A stretch of DNA of 37,010 bases from a virus, in the IMG/VR virus record IMGVR_UViG_3300046462_000163, positions 1-37,010 of that record. The stretch is one strand, 5' to 3'. The translations under genes and the position numbers were made by a program. Below are positions 15,182 to 24,464 of this stretch, in pieces; positions within the stretch are counted from its first letter, which is position 1, and each line of letters opens with the position of its first letter. The notes beneath the pieces are model-generated. The model saw nothing but the letters and a program-made list of their open reading frames with translations, was not told where the DNA came from and did no database searches.

Positions 15182-17863
15182 TTAGTTTGTCGCTGCTTTC
15201 GAGCCTGCCGCGGTCGCTGGCGCGGTGAGTCGAAGTAAATCGTTTGCCCTACTGATCGGGATCACATTCGGCGCTTGTACTTGTGGTGCTTGCAAAATCT
15301 GCTGGAGCTTGTTTGCAGCGGCCATGTCGGCGGCACCGGCCACCTTCCGCGACAAAGCATTTCCAGCCATTGAGCCGGCCGTAGCGCCTGGCAATCCCCC
15401 AACGACATGACCAATTGCAGCACCGGCCGCCGCCGGTGCCAGGATCATCCCGCGCTGCAATAAGTTGTGCGTCTGTACCGCGGCGCCTGGATATGCCGAT
15501 GGCGCTTGCAGGATATGACCAGCACTATTGAGCGTCTGGAAATTTTGCAATTCCTCGGGCGTGAACAAGATCCCGAGTTTCGAGCGGTTCGCGTTCAGCG
15601 CTTTGGTCACGCCGGCCGCATTCCAGACAGAAGGGCCGTTTTGTGTGCCTCCGCTATCGCCGGCCTTGTAAATCTGCTGAGCAAGCGCGCCTTTGACCTC
15701 TGCGAGCGCCTGTTGACCCTGTGGCTGCAGTTCTTGCGGCAAACCATTGATGGTGTCGACGATATGTTTGAACTGCTGTGTAGGCATGTTCAACAGCTTC
15801 TGCGGCACAGCTTCATCGGAAATCTTCTTGTTGATGCCGCCCGGCCCGCTTTCTGAGAGCAGCGCAGAAATCCCGTTCGGATTGTCGAGCGTGTTTTTCC
15901 GTTCTGCATGCAGTGCGCGCGCGGCTTTATAGACGTCGGCGCCGCCGACTTTGGCGACATCTTCATCCAGCGCCTGCTTGATCTGACCGATGGCGGCGCT
16001 ATTCTCTGGCGTCCATGTCTTGTTGAGCCACTGCCGGAAACTTTCAGCGCGCCCGACCGTATTCGGCGCCGCCGTATCTGCGCTGTCGGTAATCAGCCCC
16101 TGGAAGCGTTGAAGCTGCCGGTCAACCGATCCAAGCAAGCCCTGCTGATTCTGAGCCAGCAGCGTTTCCTTGAAATCAGGATTCGCAAGCAATTTCGTCA
16201 GATTTGCAGGCTGCACCACTGGCGCGCCGCCGGCGACCTGATCCGCAGCTTGATAAAGCTGGCCGATCTGCGTGTCGTAATGGTCGGAAAGCGATTGCAG
16301 CGGCGCCCGGATGACCTGGCCAGCCTGTTCTGGCGATGCCGCGCCGGCGCCGGTCTTTTGAACCAGGTTGTCGGCATAGGTCTTGATGGCATTTTGTTCC
16401 TGGGCAAGCTGGTCGCGAATTACCTGCGCGGCTGGAGTATTCAGCTTGCTTTGCTGGAAATCTGTGCCCGCAGTGAATTTATCGCCAGTAATCGCGCTTG
16501 GGCGTTGAGTTTCCAGGCCGATCTGCTTCATGATGTCGATGCGCGCTTGTTGATCCGGCGCCGGCAAGGAAGTTTTCGGTGTCGGACTGGCTGGCGCGGT
16601 GAACTGCGGCACTTGCGCGGCCGGCGCTGGGGCAGCGACTGGCGCGACCGGCGATGTGCTTCCATCGGTATTGAGTTTGATGCGCGGCTTTGCTACTTGC
16701 GCGGCGTCGCCGGCGGCTGTCGTCAATGCATTTGCAGATGGTGCTGCTTCTGTCGGCGACAATGCCGCGCGCAGCCGATTCACGCCCGATCCAACAGCGT
16801 CAGAGGCCGCGCCGATAAGTTTCCCTGCCCCACCTATCATCGGCGCCAGCAATGCGCCGCCGAGCGCGCCAGCGCCGGCCTGCTGCAACATTGATCCTGC
16901 TGTGGGGGCACTTCCATCACTCGGCTGCTGCATGGCGCCATTGACGCCACCGACGAGCGCGCCTCGCGCCATGGTTTGCCCGACGCCCTTGGCTGCCGCC
17001 ATATATCCACCGCCAAGCGCATTCAAGGGATTGGCAATCGCCGAACCTATGGCCTGCACACCCTGTTGCACGGCGCCGGTAGGTTCTGGCGTCACTTTAT
17101 CCACCAAGTTATTGATGACGGCCCCGGGATTTTGAAAATTTGATCCGGTTACAGTATTTATCGCCAAATTCAGCGGATTCCCAATCATGCCTACGGCATC
17201 GCCGACGCCATGGCCGATCATCCGCGCTGTCAGTCCGAGCTGTTTTCCAATATCAGCAGCGCTTCCTGGAGCTGGACCAGATGCTTGCGCAGGAGCTTGC
17301 GGTTGCGCGGCCGGCGCTGCTTGTTTAGCCGCTGATGGCGCAAATGCCGCAGAGAATGCATCGTTTCCTTGGGATTGAACTGCTGCATTTCCTTTGCCTC
17401 CCCCGAATGCTGCTGAAAATGGATCATCGCCGCCGGCAGATGCTGGTGCTGCTACCGGGATGCCAGGCATTGTTTGCGCGGCCGCCGGCGCCTGCTGCTT
17501 CTGATAGTTCGCAGTGACCTTTTGCAGGTAGTCCTGCGTCTTTGGCCCCCAATTCGCCTGATCAGTGCCTCCGTGATAGGCCAGGATTGCCTGCTCGGCA
17601 TTGCCATAGCGGGTCAAGTTCTCATTGAGCAGCTTTGCGGCGCCGAAAATAGCCTGTTTCGGATCGCTGGTATCAGTGACGCCCAGCGCTTTGGCAGTCT
17701 GCGGCAGCATCTGCGTCAGGCCGGTGGCTGTGCCATATTTGGTCGTCGGCCCGACGGCATTCGGATTCCCGCTGCTTTCAGTCTGGATCAGCGCGCCGAT
17801 CAGCTTAGGATCGACGTTGTACTGCTGCGCCGCGGCTTGGATGAGATCGCTGTAATCAGCCAT
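15182..17863 (-). CDS. Ejection (internal virion) protein with lytic transglycosylase domain, 893 aa
   Basis: Residues about 1-125 form an SLT-type transglycosylase: DPKLIGALIQTESSGNPNAV (catalytic Glu29), GTATGLTQMLP and AILAYHGG. The remainder is long, rich in Ala, Gln and Pro and helical, as in proteins carried inside the head and injected with the DNA. By position (third after the 278- and 515-residue proteins) it corresponds to P22 gp16, which lacks such a domain. Here the enzyme would open peptidoglycan during DNA entry, as in T7 gp16. ATG 17863 overlaps the previous stop (TGATG); the GTG three bases earlier is less likely. Confidence 0.85.
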   Translation of the reverse strand: MADYSDLIQAAAQQYNVDPKLIGALIQTESSGNPNAVGPTTKYGTATGLTQMLPQTAKALGVTDTSDPKQAIFGAAKLLNENLTRYGNAEQAILAYHGGTDQANWGPKTQDYLQKVTANYQKQQAPAAAQTMPGIPVAAPASAGGDDPFSAAFGGGKGNAAVQSQGNDAFSAAFAPSAAKQAAPAAQPQAPAQASGPAPGSAADIGKQLGLTARMIGHGVGDAVGMIGNPLNLAINTVTGSNFQNPGAVINNLVDKVTPEPTGAVQQGVQAIGSAIANPLNALGGGYMAAAKGVGQTMARGALVGGVNGAMQQPSDGSAPTAGSMLQQAGAGALGGALLAPMIGGAGKLIGAASDAVGSGVNRLRAALSPTEAAPSANALTTAAGDAAQVAKPRIKLNTDGSTSPVAPVAAPAPAAQVPQFTAPASPTPKTSLPAPDQQARIDIMKQIGLETQRPSAITGDKFTAGTDFQQSKLNTPAAQVIRDQLAQEQNAIKTYADNLVQKTGAGAASPEQAGQVIRAPLQSLSDHYDTQIGQLYQAADQVAGGAPVVQPANLTKLLANPDFKETLLAQNQQGLLGSVDRQLQRFQGLITDSADTAAPNTVGRAESFRQWLNKTWTPENSAAIGQIKQALDEDVAKVGGADVYKAARALHAERKNTLDNPNGISALLSESGPGGINKKISDEAVPQKLLNMPTQQFKHIVDTINGLPQELQPQGQQALAEVKGALAQQIYKAGDSGGTQNGPSVWNAAGVTKALNANRSKLGILFTPEELQNFQTLNSAGHILQAPSAYPGAAVQTHNLLQRGMILAPAAAGAAIGHVVGGLPGATAGSMAGNALSRKVAGAADMAAANKLQQILQAPQVQAPNVIPISRANDLLRLTAPATAAGSKAATN

Positions 17864-19410
17864 CACTGCCCCCCGCGAGGATCAGGGATCAAGCCGGACT
17901 GCACCGCGGCGTTGTATTGTCCACGGAAGTTGCTGAGCTGCTGCGGCGTCATCTTGGCAGCCATATCCTGGCGCTGCTGTGGCGTCAGCTGGTCCGAGAT
18001 GAAAACCCGGGGGTCAACCGCCTTATTCCATTGTGCCGACCACTTTGCATATTGCTCAGGCGGCAGGCCGGCGGCATCGAATGCGGCGGTTTGTGCCTGC
18101 TTCATGCGTTCCAGGCCGATATTGGCCTTTACGACATCCTGGGCGGCCAGGTTGGAGATAGTGGTGCTGGCATTCCCGGAAAGTGTGGCGGCGAGCTTAC
18201 TATCGGTGCCGGAACCCATCGAGCCTGCCTGGCTGACAGCATATTGCGTCAGATATTTGTTGGCTTCATCGTAGTTTTTGACAGAATTCGGATCGATACC
18301 GAGCTTTTGGCCGATGCCGGAAGTGGTCAGATACGATTTGACCAGGTTCAGGTTTTCCGATCCCTTGCCAGTGGTCGTGTTTTGCAGGCCGGCCAGCGCC
18401 TGCTGCAGCTGGTAGACGCGCTGGGCTGAGCTTCCCGCAGCTTGATGGTCAGTGCCCCACTGATCGGATGACAGCGCGGCCGCCTTGTCAGCGCCGGTTG
18501 TGGCGCCAAGTGCCGGCGCCGCTTGCAGGCCGGGCGCGGCAGGCGCTTGCGACGCAGGCTGAGTTAAGCGGCCCGAACCCAAGCCGCCCGCTTGTGGCTG
18601 GCCGCCGGGCGCCGCGCCGCCGGCAGGCATCGCTCCAGTTGCCGGATTTCCGCCCTGCATAGCCAACTGCTGAGCCTTGGTAATGGTACGCATGGTGCCG
18701 GTGCCAGGATCGAAGACATTCACATTAGCTGTCGATTCGCCTGGCGTCAGCGTGTTCTGAATTACAGTCGGTGCGCCTTGAATCTGGCCGGTCATTGGCG
18801 ACATCGGCAAGATTGAGGTTGCGCCGCCGTTGTTGATGGTCATCATGTTCGGCTGCATGGCCTTGAGCTGGGCCTCGCCGCTGAGCGCGGAAGTATAGTG
18901 CTGCGCCACCCACGCGCGCAGTTTGCCCGGGTCAGATGGCATCGTTGCAAGCTCCTGGCTTGCAATCTCAGGCGTCAGCACACCATTATTCACCGCGGAT
19001 GCCGCAACCTGAACTACATCATTCGGCGATAAGTCATCCTTCATCATCAGCGAGCCGAGTTGAGTGCGGAAGCCGTTTTGATTCTTCAGCGCCAGGTCGT
19101 ATTTCTTGCTTTGTAGATCCTGCTGCTGGTTCTGCTGCGTGGCAATTTGACCTTGAATTGCGGGCAGGTTATATGCGCCACGCGGATCCTGCGACAGGAC
19201 GCCGGCAAACTTGTTGTAATCAACCTTCCCGGTAGCTGGATCGAAAGACTGCTGCATGGCCTGCGACGCGGCCTGATTAGCGCCGATCTGTTGACCTAGC
19301 GCCTGCTGTTGCAGCATATTCCCAGAAAGCTGAGTGACCTGTGTAAGCGCCTGCAATGGGTTGAACTGCTGCGAGTTCCCGCCGAGCGGGATTGTAGGAT
19401 CGATCGACAT
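17863..19410 (-). CDS. Ejection protein, P22 gp20-like, 515 aa
   Basis: The protein is Gln/Ala-rich and helical, beginning MSIDPTIPLGGNSQQFNPLQ, with a long low-complexity Gly/Ala/Pro region (about 230-300) and helical C-terminal half. Its length, composition and place between the gp7-like and gp16-like genes match P22 gp20 (471 residues), a pilot protein injected into the cell with the DNA. Sequence alone would not name it; gene order does. ATG 19410 has an AAGGA site. Confidence 0.7.
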   Translation of the reverse strand: MSIDPTIPLGGNSQQFNPLQALTQVTQLSGNMLQQQALGQQIGANQAASQAMQQSFDPATGKVDYNKFAGVLSQDPRGAYNLPAIQGQIATQQNQQQDLQSKKYDLALKNQNGFRTQLGSLMMKDDLSPNDVVQVAASAVNNGVLTPEIASQELATMPSDPGKLRAWVAQHYTSALSGEAQLKAMQPNMMTINNGGATSILPMSPMTGQIQGAPTVIQNTLTPGESTANVNVFDPGTGTMRTITKAQQLAMQGGNPATGAMPAGGAAPGGQPQAGGLGSGRLTQPASQAPAAPGLQAAPALGATTGADKAAALSSDQWGTDHQAAGSSAQRVYQLQQALAGLQNTTTGKGSENLNLVKSYLTTSGIGQKLGIDPNSVKNYDEANKYLTQYAVSQAGSMGSGTDSKLAATLSGNASTTISNLAAQDVVKANIGLERMKQAQTAAFDAAGLPPEQYAKWSAQWNKAVDPRVFISDQLTPQQRQDMAAKMTPQQLSNFRGQYNAAVQSGLIPDPRGGQ

Positions 19411-19419
19411 GATTTTCCT

Positions 19420-20256
19420 TTAAGCCATTCCGAAGCCGCTGGCGGCCTGCGAGCCATCGGCATTCCCGTAAATCGTGGTATTGCCGCTGACGCCTGTGCC
19501 GCCGGTGAGCCGGTTCAAATAGCTGTTTGTGAGATAGCCGCTCGCCGCCGAGTTGATACCGCCAGAAAGCGCGTTGGCTGAGCCAATAGTGCCGGCCGCT
19601 GATGCATTCGCGCCTTGGGTAAGCAAGTTTCCTTGATTGGCCGCGCCGGTCATACCCATGCTTCCGACCTGGGCCGCGCTGTTTTGGCCCTGCTGCACAA
19701 TGCCAGCAAGCCTGTTTGCATTGTTCGCCGCTGTGTTGTAGTTCGTGTTGTAGGTGTTCAGCGCATTGTTGTATTGCGAATTGTAGGTCTGGTCAGCCAG
19801 GCCGGTCGCATAGGTGCTGGCGCCCTTCAATTGCGCACCGGATAGGCCCAGTCCCCGCGATGCAGCACTATTTGATACAGATTTCAGCCCCTGCTGTAAT
19901 GCAAATTGATAGCCCGGTGTATTGGAAAGATCACTAGGATTGAAACTAAATTTCTGCTGCAACGGAGAATTTGAATTCACCGAAAAATCGCTGTTGTAAC
20001 CCATGGCGGCAAGCAAAGGGTTGATCGCGCTCTGGCCGAGTTGGTTATAAGGTGCAAGATCGCCTCGCGCGCGCGCTGCGGCGTCTGCTTGCATCTGAGC
20101 AGCATCACGCGCTGCGCCCGCCTGGGTATCAGCAGCACTTTTTGAGGCTTGCGAGCCAATCACTGCGCTACCAATACCGGCCCCAACAACTGCAGCCGCA
20201 ACATTCATCTGGAAGTAGGCTGGAAACAGCCAATCCATCAATTTGAAGAGTTTCAT
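19420..20256 (-). CDS. Ejection protein, P22 gp7-like, 278 aa
   Basis: Start ATG 20256 is chosen because GGGAG lies six bases upstream and it overlaps the acetyltransferase stop (TGATG). The product has an N-terminal hydrophobic Gly/Ala stretch (VAAAVVGAGIGSAVIGSQAS, residues about 19-38) followed by alanine- and asparagine-rich helices. P22 gp7 (229 residues) has a comparable small, membrane-active character and the same place at the head of the ejection genes. It is expected inside the virion and is ejected with the DNA. Function assigned by order and composition. Confidence 0.68.
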   Translation of the reverse strand: MKLFKLMDWLFPAYFQMNVAAAVVGAGIGSAVIGSQASKSAADTQAGAARDAAQMQADAAARARGDLAPYNQLGQSAINPLLAAMGYNSDFSVNSNSPLQQKFSFNPSDLSNTPGYQFALQQGLKSVSNSAASRGLGLSGAQLKGASTYATGLADQTYNSQYNNALNTYNTNYNTAANNANRLAGIVQQGQNSAAQVGSMGMTGAANQGNLLTQGANASAAGTIGSANALSGGINSAASGYLTNSYLNRLTGGTGVSGNTTIYGNADGSQAASGFGMA

Positions 20257-20714
20257 CAGTCGCTCCCGAGCCATTTGCTGTAATACGTTTCCACCGGCGC
20301 GGCACCGATGCGCTTAAATAGAGCGCTGGCATCCGCATGCACCTTTGAACCCATGAACCAGCGCTGCACACCTCGGCGCTTCAATTCAGCTTCGACAAAA
20401 CGAAACAGCCGAACGCCGCCGCTGCCGGTGCGCTTGTCTTTGCGCAAATAGAAAATATCCATCGTGCAGGTAAGACAGGTCTGGTAATGCAGTCCTGGCG
20501 CAATGAAGCCGATGAAGTAGCCGACCAGCTCGCCAGCATCGCGCAGCGTCACAAACAGGACGGCGCCGGCGGCGTCACGCTCGCGATAGACTTCATATTG
20601 TGGATCGAGCGGCACCTTGTCCTTATTGAGCGCCAGCTCTTCGTAATGCAGCGGCAGCAGATACATCAGCTCAGGCAGATGCTCGGTCAGACTCTCGACG
20701 TGGCAGGTAATCAT
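20256..20714 (-). CDS. GNAT-family acetyltransferase, 152 aa
   Basis: The GNAT acetyl-CoA site is visible in YLRKDKRTGSGGVRLFRFVE (residues about 92-111), with the R/K-x-x-G-x-G pattern at the start of a helix, followed by LKRRGV and a final FKRIGAAPVETYYSKWL typical of GNAT ends. The substrate cannot be read from sequence; targets in this family include protein N-termini, lysines and small molecules. It sits between the hydroxylase and the gp7-like gene with four-base and one-base overlaps, so it is made late with virion proteins. A role in modifying a virion or host envelope component is inference. Confidence 0.82.
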   Translation of the reverse strand: MITCHVESLTEHLPELMYLLPLHYEELALNKDKVPLDPQYEVYRERDAAGAVLFVTLRDAGELVGYFIGFIAPGLHYQTCLTCTMDIFYLRKDKRTGSGGVRLFRFVEAELKRRGVQRWFMGSKVHADASALFKRIGAAPVETYYSKWLGSD

Positions 20715-21280
20715 CGCGATGTCCTCACATCAAAAACAAGATGAATACGGTCATCGGCGCTGTTGTTGATGACTTCATGTTCCTGCTTGTTGTCGAACCA
20801 CCAAAGCTCACCAGTGGCCATATATGCGTGCTCGTCGCCGGCGCGGAAAACGACGCCAGGCTGGCTTTGCAGCACCAAATGAAAACGGGTGTAGTACTCG
20901 GCATGCACAGGCGTATCGGCATGCGGGAAGATACGACCACCGGGCGCGATCTTGTTGATCATGGCGCGCCCCAGGCGCTCGCCGGCGACATAGGTAAATG
21001 CGTTCATCAGCAGCGGGCGAGCTTCCGGCAACAGTTTGTATGCTGGTTGATCGATGTTTTCATGCATGTCGTAACGGCTGAGGTGGTCCTTGACCTCTTC
21101 CTCAGTGGCGAAGACGCCCTTTTCTGGGAACCGCAACATGATTGATTCGATTTCGCCGAACGGCCCCTGGGGATAGTCGCGCAAGTAGGTATCTTCACGC
21201 CACAATTCAGGCCGGCGCTTGATCGCCACCAACAGCGGCATGACATCAATACCAGCAGCGATTCGTTGAAAGTTCTTCAT
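20711..21280 (-). CDS. Aspartyl/asparaginyl beta-hydroxylase-like dioxygenase, 189 aa
   Basis: The Fe(II)/2-oxoglutarate residues of the Asp/Asn beta-hydroxylase family are present: His120 and Asp122 in FPHADTPVH, His168 in KQEHEVINNS and Arg178 in DDRIHLVFD. GELWWFDN before the distal His is also characteristic. The family hydroxylates Asp or Asn side chains in proteins or peptides. Here it lies within the virion operon with ATGA overlaps on both sides and is followed by a GNAT enzyme, so it may modify a phage structural protein during assembly. That is inference, as is any link between the two enzymes. Confidence 0.82.
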   Translation of the reverse strand: MKNFQRIAAGIDVMPLLVAIKRRPELWREDTYLRDYPQGPFGEIESIMLRFPEKGVFATEEEVKDHLSRYDMHENIDQPAYKLLPEARPLLMNAFTYVAGERLGRAMINKIAPGGRIFPHADTPVHAEYYTRFHLVLQSQPGVVFRAGDEHAYMATGELWWFDNKQEHEVINNSADDRIHLVFDVRTSR

Positions 21281-21615
21281 GCGAAAAGTGACCCGGAAAT
21301 CATGCTGGCTGTGATGGATGTTGCAGCACTCGCAAGGGCCTGCAAAAAAGAACCCGCAGGCATTATCGGGATATCCACATCAAGATAATCATTTGCAGCA
21401 ACTACTTTTGCCGATGCAAATGCGTTACCGGCAGCAGCGGTGCCAGCCAGCGGCACCGCATAAAGCGTCACCGATACTGCGTTAGCGCTCGTATTTGTAA
21501 GGCGTATTCTTCCGCCACGAAGAAGGGTTGTTGATAATGCTGGCACTGTATAAAGTGTTCCAGCAGTTACCCCCAATACAGTCGGAGCAAAGAAGTTTGA
21601 ATAAGAAATAGTCAT
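21277..21615 (-). CDS. Small beta-rich virion-associated protein, 112 aa
   Basis: The protein is Ala/Ser/Thr-rich, almost all beta-strand, with a Gly-rich head (FFAPTVLGVTAGTLYTVP) and no charged surface. It resembles short structural or decoration proteins of podoviruses. It overlaps both neighbours by four bases. I do not recognise the family, and the structural role is inferred from composition and location among tail genes. Confidence 0.6.
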   Translation of the reverse strand: MTISYSNFFAPTVLGVTAGTLYTVPALSTTLLRGGRIRLTNTSANAVSVTLYAVPLAGTAAAGNAFASAKVVAANDYLDVDIPIMPAGSFLQALASAATSITASMISGSLFA

Positions 21616-22337
21616 TTTGAAGCCCTAAAAGTCATGCCATCCAAACTTACAAAAGTGTTGTTGCCAGCCTGGAATTGAACGTCTCCAGTCGTCAGAACAT
21701 CCACTCGCCCGAAAGCATTATTTGCGGTTACGGAAAACATCTCCTGATTAGCAGGAAGATAGCCAGAAGGAAGTCTAAAAATTATGTAGGGTGGTGCGCC
21801 GGTTTGAACAACCCCGCGTAGATGCACAATTCCAAAAGGGTCTTTATAAAACCCCGCAGGGTTATATCCACCACCGAAATTTGTCCACGAATTTAATAGC
21901 GTTGGAGCGATAAATTGCTCCAGAGTTGGGAATATGGGAAGTGGTCTAAATGCTGCAATAAAAGATTCGAGATCATCGATTTTTGATCTCAAATCGGATA
22001 TATTTCTCAGCCCATTAAAACTCAAAATTAATTCGTCATAGGCTCGGCGCAGTTCTTGTCCATCTGTTCTTGCAAATGCAATTTCATTTCGCAATTCATC
22101 AATTGGACGAGATACATCTATTGGAAGCGGGAAATTAATTTGTTCTGCTTCGAGAAATTGAATGCGAATACCTTGTGCATTGACCGTAATTATCAGATCA
22201 GCTATATCGCCACCGGCTGTTCCCCCAGTGCGATTAAATATTGTCACAAGAAAGCGCCACCAAATCTCATTTATGCGCCCTGTGGCGTCGATAAATGGGA
22301 TTGTGTAATCAGGAATGTTTGATTTGACGTTACTCAT
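21612..22337 (-). CDS. Tail needle or fibre-like protein, 241 aa
   Basis: The opening IPDYTIPFIDATGRINEIWW followed by RFLVTIFNRTGG is a conserved N-terminal attachment motif of many short-tailed phage needle or fibre proteins. Residues about 45-135 form a coiled coil with regular Ile/Leu spacing (QELRRAYDELILSFNGL, ISDLRSKIDDLESFIAAF). The C-terminal 100 residues are a beta-rich tip containing GIVHLRGVVQTGAPP and RLPSGYLPA. It lies where P22 has its gp26 tail needle, and the length is similar (233 residues), but the sequence does not otherwise look like gp26. A separate short fibre is the alternative. Confidence 0.62.
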   Translation of the reverse strand: MSNVKSNIPDYTIPFIDATGRINEIWWRFLVTIFNRTGGTAGGDIADLIITVNAQGIRIQFLEAEQINFPLPIDVSRPIDELRNEIAFARTDGQELRRAYDELILSFNGLRNISDLRSKIDDLESFIAAFRPLPIFPTLEQFIAPTLLNSWTNFGGGYNPAGFYKDPFGIVHLRGVVQTGAPPYIIFRLPSGYLPANQEMFSVTANNAFGRVDVLTTGDVQFQAGNNTFVSLDGMTFRASK

Positions 22338-23748
22338 TTGCTTGTTTTACATCCAAAAATGCACCATTCAATGCCGTTTTGCACTTCGCCGACCAGGACA
22401 ATTCGAAGACGCGATCACGCGCATAGCCGAGCCGCTGAAACTGGATGCAACGCAGATATTCGCCGGTAGCGCCGATGCCACCAGATATTGGATTTCCCCA
22501 GCTCCGTCCCTTCGTATCGCTCCAGCGCAGCAGGACTTCGGGATCGGTGAAGGTGCCGTCGATGCCATCGCCGATTTCCATGTCTGCGATGAACTGGCGG
22601 TACATGATCCGGTTGCCATCATCGACAACGTGCGGGAATGATCGGATATGGATTTGCGGGACACCATCATCGTCAAAGGCTTCCGGCGTCAGATTGTAGA
22701 GCTTGCCATTTTCCCAATCGCCTACCAATGGCATACCATTGAAGAAAGTGAAGCATCCCGCGCGATGACGATGGAATTGGCCGTCGGTATCGATCCATAC
22801 ACGCTCATGCCATTGCTGCGTCGCCATGTCGAAGCACCAGGTTTTATCCTGCGTTGGGAAGGTCAGAACATAGAAATAATGGCCGCCCTCTTGATGCGTG
22901 AATCCCTGGGCGTCATCGAGGCGCGAATAGGTCTGGAATTCATTTTCAAGAGCATGCGTCGAGATACGCAGGCCGTCAAAATTGGCGGTCCGCATTACGA
23001 TGGCATGACCTTGCGGGTCTTGTGAAAGAAAAAACACTTGACCATCCATTACCGCTGGCGAACTCACAGCAGCACATCCGTGCTGAATGAAAGCGCCTGG
23101 CATACGCGCGAAAGTGAAATCAGTATCGCCCTCGTTATACCAAATCTCACATGTCTGTTGGCCAAGCAAATAAACATAGCGCTTGGCTACAACTGCGCAG
23201 ACCAGAAGATCTGAATATCCGGTCTTGCCAGCAAAATCAAGTGCGTCGAAATCGTCGCTGAGAAAAAGCGAGATATACCATTGGTTCGTGCCAGGTCGAT
23301 TGAAAACGAAGTAGCCATCAACAACATCGACTCGGTTCGAACCATAAAATGCGGGGTCGACAATAAGGGCTAAAGCATCAGTATTTAAATCAATTGCATA
23401 TCCTGCGGTAGTACCGTCGACAATCACCAAAGTAGCGCCATTGTCGTTCATCGAAACTGGGGTAATATTTAATGCAATTGCCCCCAAAGAAACATACGTA
23501 AAATCTTGCATAACGCGATAAATCGATGCTCCTACAACTGCATACATTTTTCCGTTTGTCGCCGTATAAGCGCCGCGCCAGCCGATTGTCGGTGCCGTTG
23601 ACTTGGTTACTAAACCAGATGTGCAGTAATGCGTCGTCGGGAACGGGGAATCTGATGGATTCTGTTCTGGATATAGGTTCACGCACCGCTGTGCGCTGGC
23701 GATAATGCTGCGCGCCTCGTAAGCGCCGACGGTGAGAGGCAGTTTCAT
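22330..23748 (-). CDS. Packaged-DNA stabilisation protein, P22 gp10-like, 472 aa
   Basis: The protein is 472 residues, the exact length of P22 gp10, and is predicted to be beta-propeller-like with repeated WYI, YVY and FVF strands. It begins MKLPLTVGAYEARS. Gp10 forms the lower ring of the head-tail connector and stops packaged DNA leaking out. It follows the gp4-like gene with an ATGA overlap, exactly as in P22, and its end overlaps the needle-like gene by eight bases. The assignment combines length, gene order and an R-CVNLYPEQNP segment common to this group. Confidence 0.8.
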   Translation of the reverse strand: MKLPLTVGAYEARSIIASAQRCVNLYPEQNPSDSPFPTTHYCTSGLVTKSTAPTIGWRGAYTATNGKMYAVVGASIYRVMQDFTYVSLGAIALNITPVSMNDNGATLVIVDGTTAGYAIDLNTDALALIVDPAFYGSNRVDVVDGYFVFNRPGTNQWYISLFLSDDFDALDFAGKTGYSDLLVCAVVAKRYVYLLGQQTCEIWYNEGDTDFTFARMPGAFIQHGCAAVSSPAVMDGQVFFLSQDPQGHAIVMRTANFDGLRISTHALENEFQTYSRLDDAQGFTHQEGGHYFYVLTFPTQDKTWCFDMATQQWHERVWIDTDGQFHRHRAGCFTFFNGMPLVGDWENGKLYNLTPEAFDDDGVPQIHIRSFPHVVDDGNRIMYRQFIADMEIGDGIDGTFTDPEVLLRWSDTKGRSWGNPISGGIGATGEYLRCIQFQRLGYARDRVFELSWSAKCKTALNGAFLDVKQANE

Positions 23749-24461
23749 CGGAACACATCCCCGAAAATGTTGTAGCCACCGCCGCGAATGATCCCAATCG
23801 GCATGCGCAGACGCGGGATTTGGGTATTTGCGGCTTCTAGGATGTTCAGCGCTACGCTGGCGGCCTTCACCACTACCGGATTGGGCGGCAGCCCGTACAT
23901 GGCATAGAGACGCAACGCCAGATTGTACATAATGGCTTCCTCATATTCTGGGGGCAGCACTATCACAGTGTTGATGTTTGGAAGCGCCTGCAACTGTTCC
24001 ATGACCGTGATATGCACCTCATAGGTGCCGTTCGGGATCGGCCATACATACAGGTTTCCCATCGGGAAAGCCGAGTCATAGAAGACATATTGCGGAAATG
24101 ATTGCAGTTGCTTGAGCAGGATGCGGTCATAATCCTCACGTGCCTGCAGGATGCTCAGCGGATAGTCTGGCTGGTTCGGCTGCGGAGTGGTGACCTGCCG
24201 GAAGAACGCCGACTCGATCTTCGCCGGCCGCGGCACATTCAAGTTGCCGCCCGGGCCGATGGTATAGAACTGCGCGCCAGTCGCCGGGATCGAGTAATTG
24301 ACCAGGTGATAGACCAGATACCGGCGCCGCTGCCATTGCGCCAACATCATCTGCATCAGTTTGAAAGCATCGTTCATGTCTTCCGCAGACGCAGTTTGCC
24401 CGACGCCGAGAACGTTCGACATCTTGAGCGCCAGGTTGATCAAATCTGCGGGCGTAGTCAT
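23745..24461 (-). CDS. Tail accessory/head-closure factor, P22 gp4-like, 238 aa
   Basis: The N-terminus TTPADLINLALKMSNVLGVG followed by DAFKLMQMMLAQWQRRRYLV is the helical block conserved in the P22 tail accessory factor gp4. The protein binds under the portal and begins tail assembly. The middle part is beta-rich (LPPEYEEAIMYNLALRLYAM). It is longer than P22 gp4 (166 residues). It lies between the 87-residue protein and the gp10-like gene. Confidence 0.8.
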   Translation of the reverse strand: MTTPADLINLALKMSNVLGVGQTASAEDMNDAFKLMQMMLAQWQRRRYLVYHLVNYSIPATGAQFYTIGPGGNLNVPRPAKIESAFFRQVTTPQPNQPDYPLSILQAREDYDRILLKQLQSFPQYVFYDSAFPMGNLYVWPIPNGTYEVHITVMEQLQALPNINTVIVLPPEYEEAIMYNLALRLYAMYGLPPNPVVVKAASVALNILEAANTQIPRLRMPIGIIRGGGYNIFGDVFR

Positions 24462-24464
24462 GAT

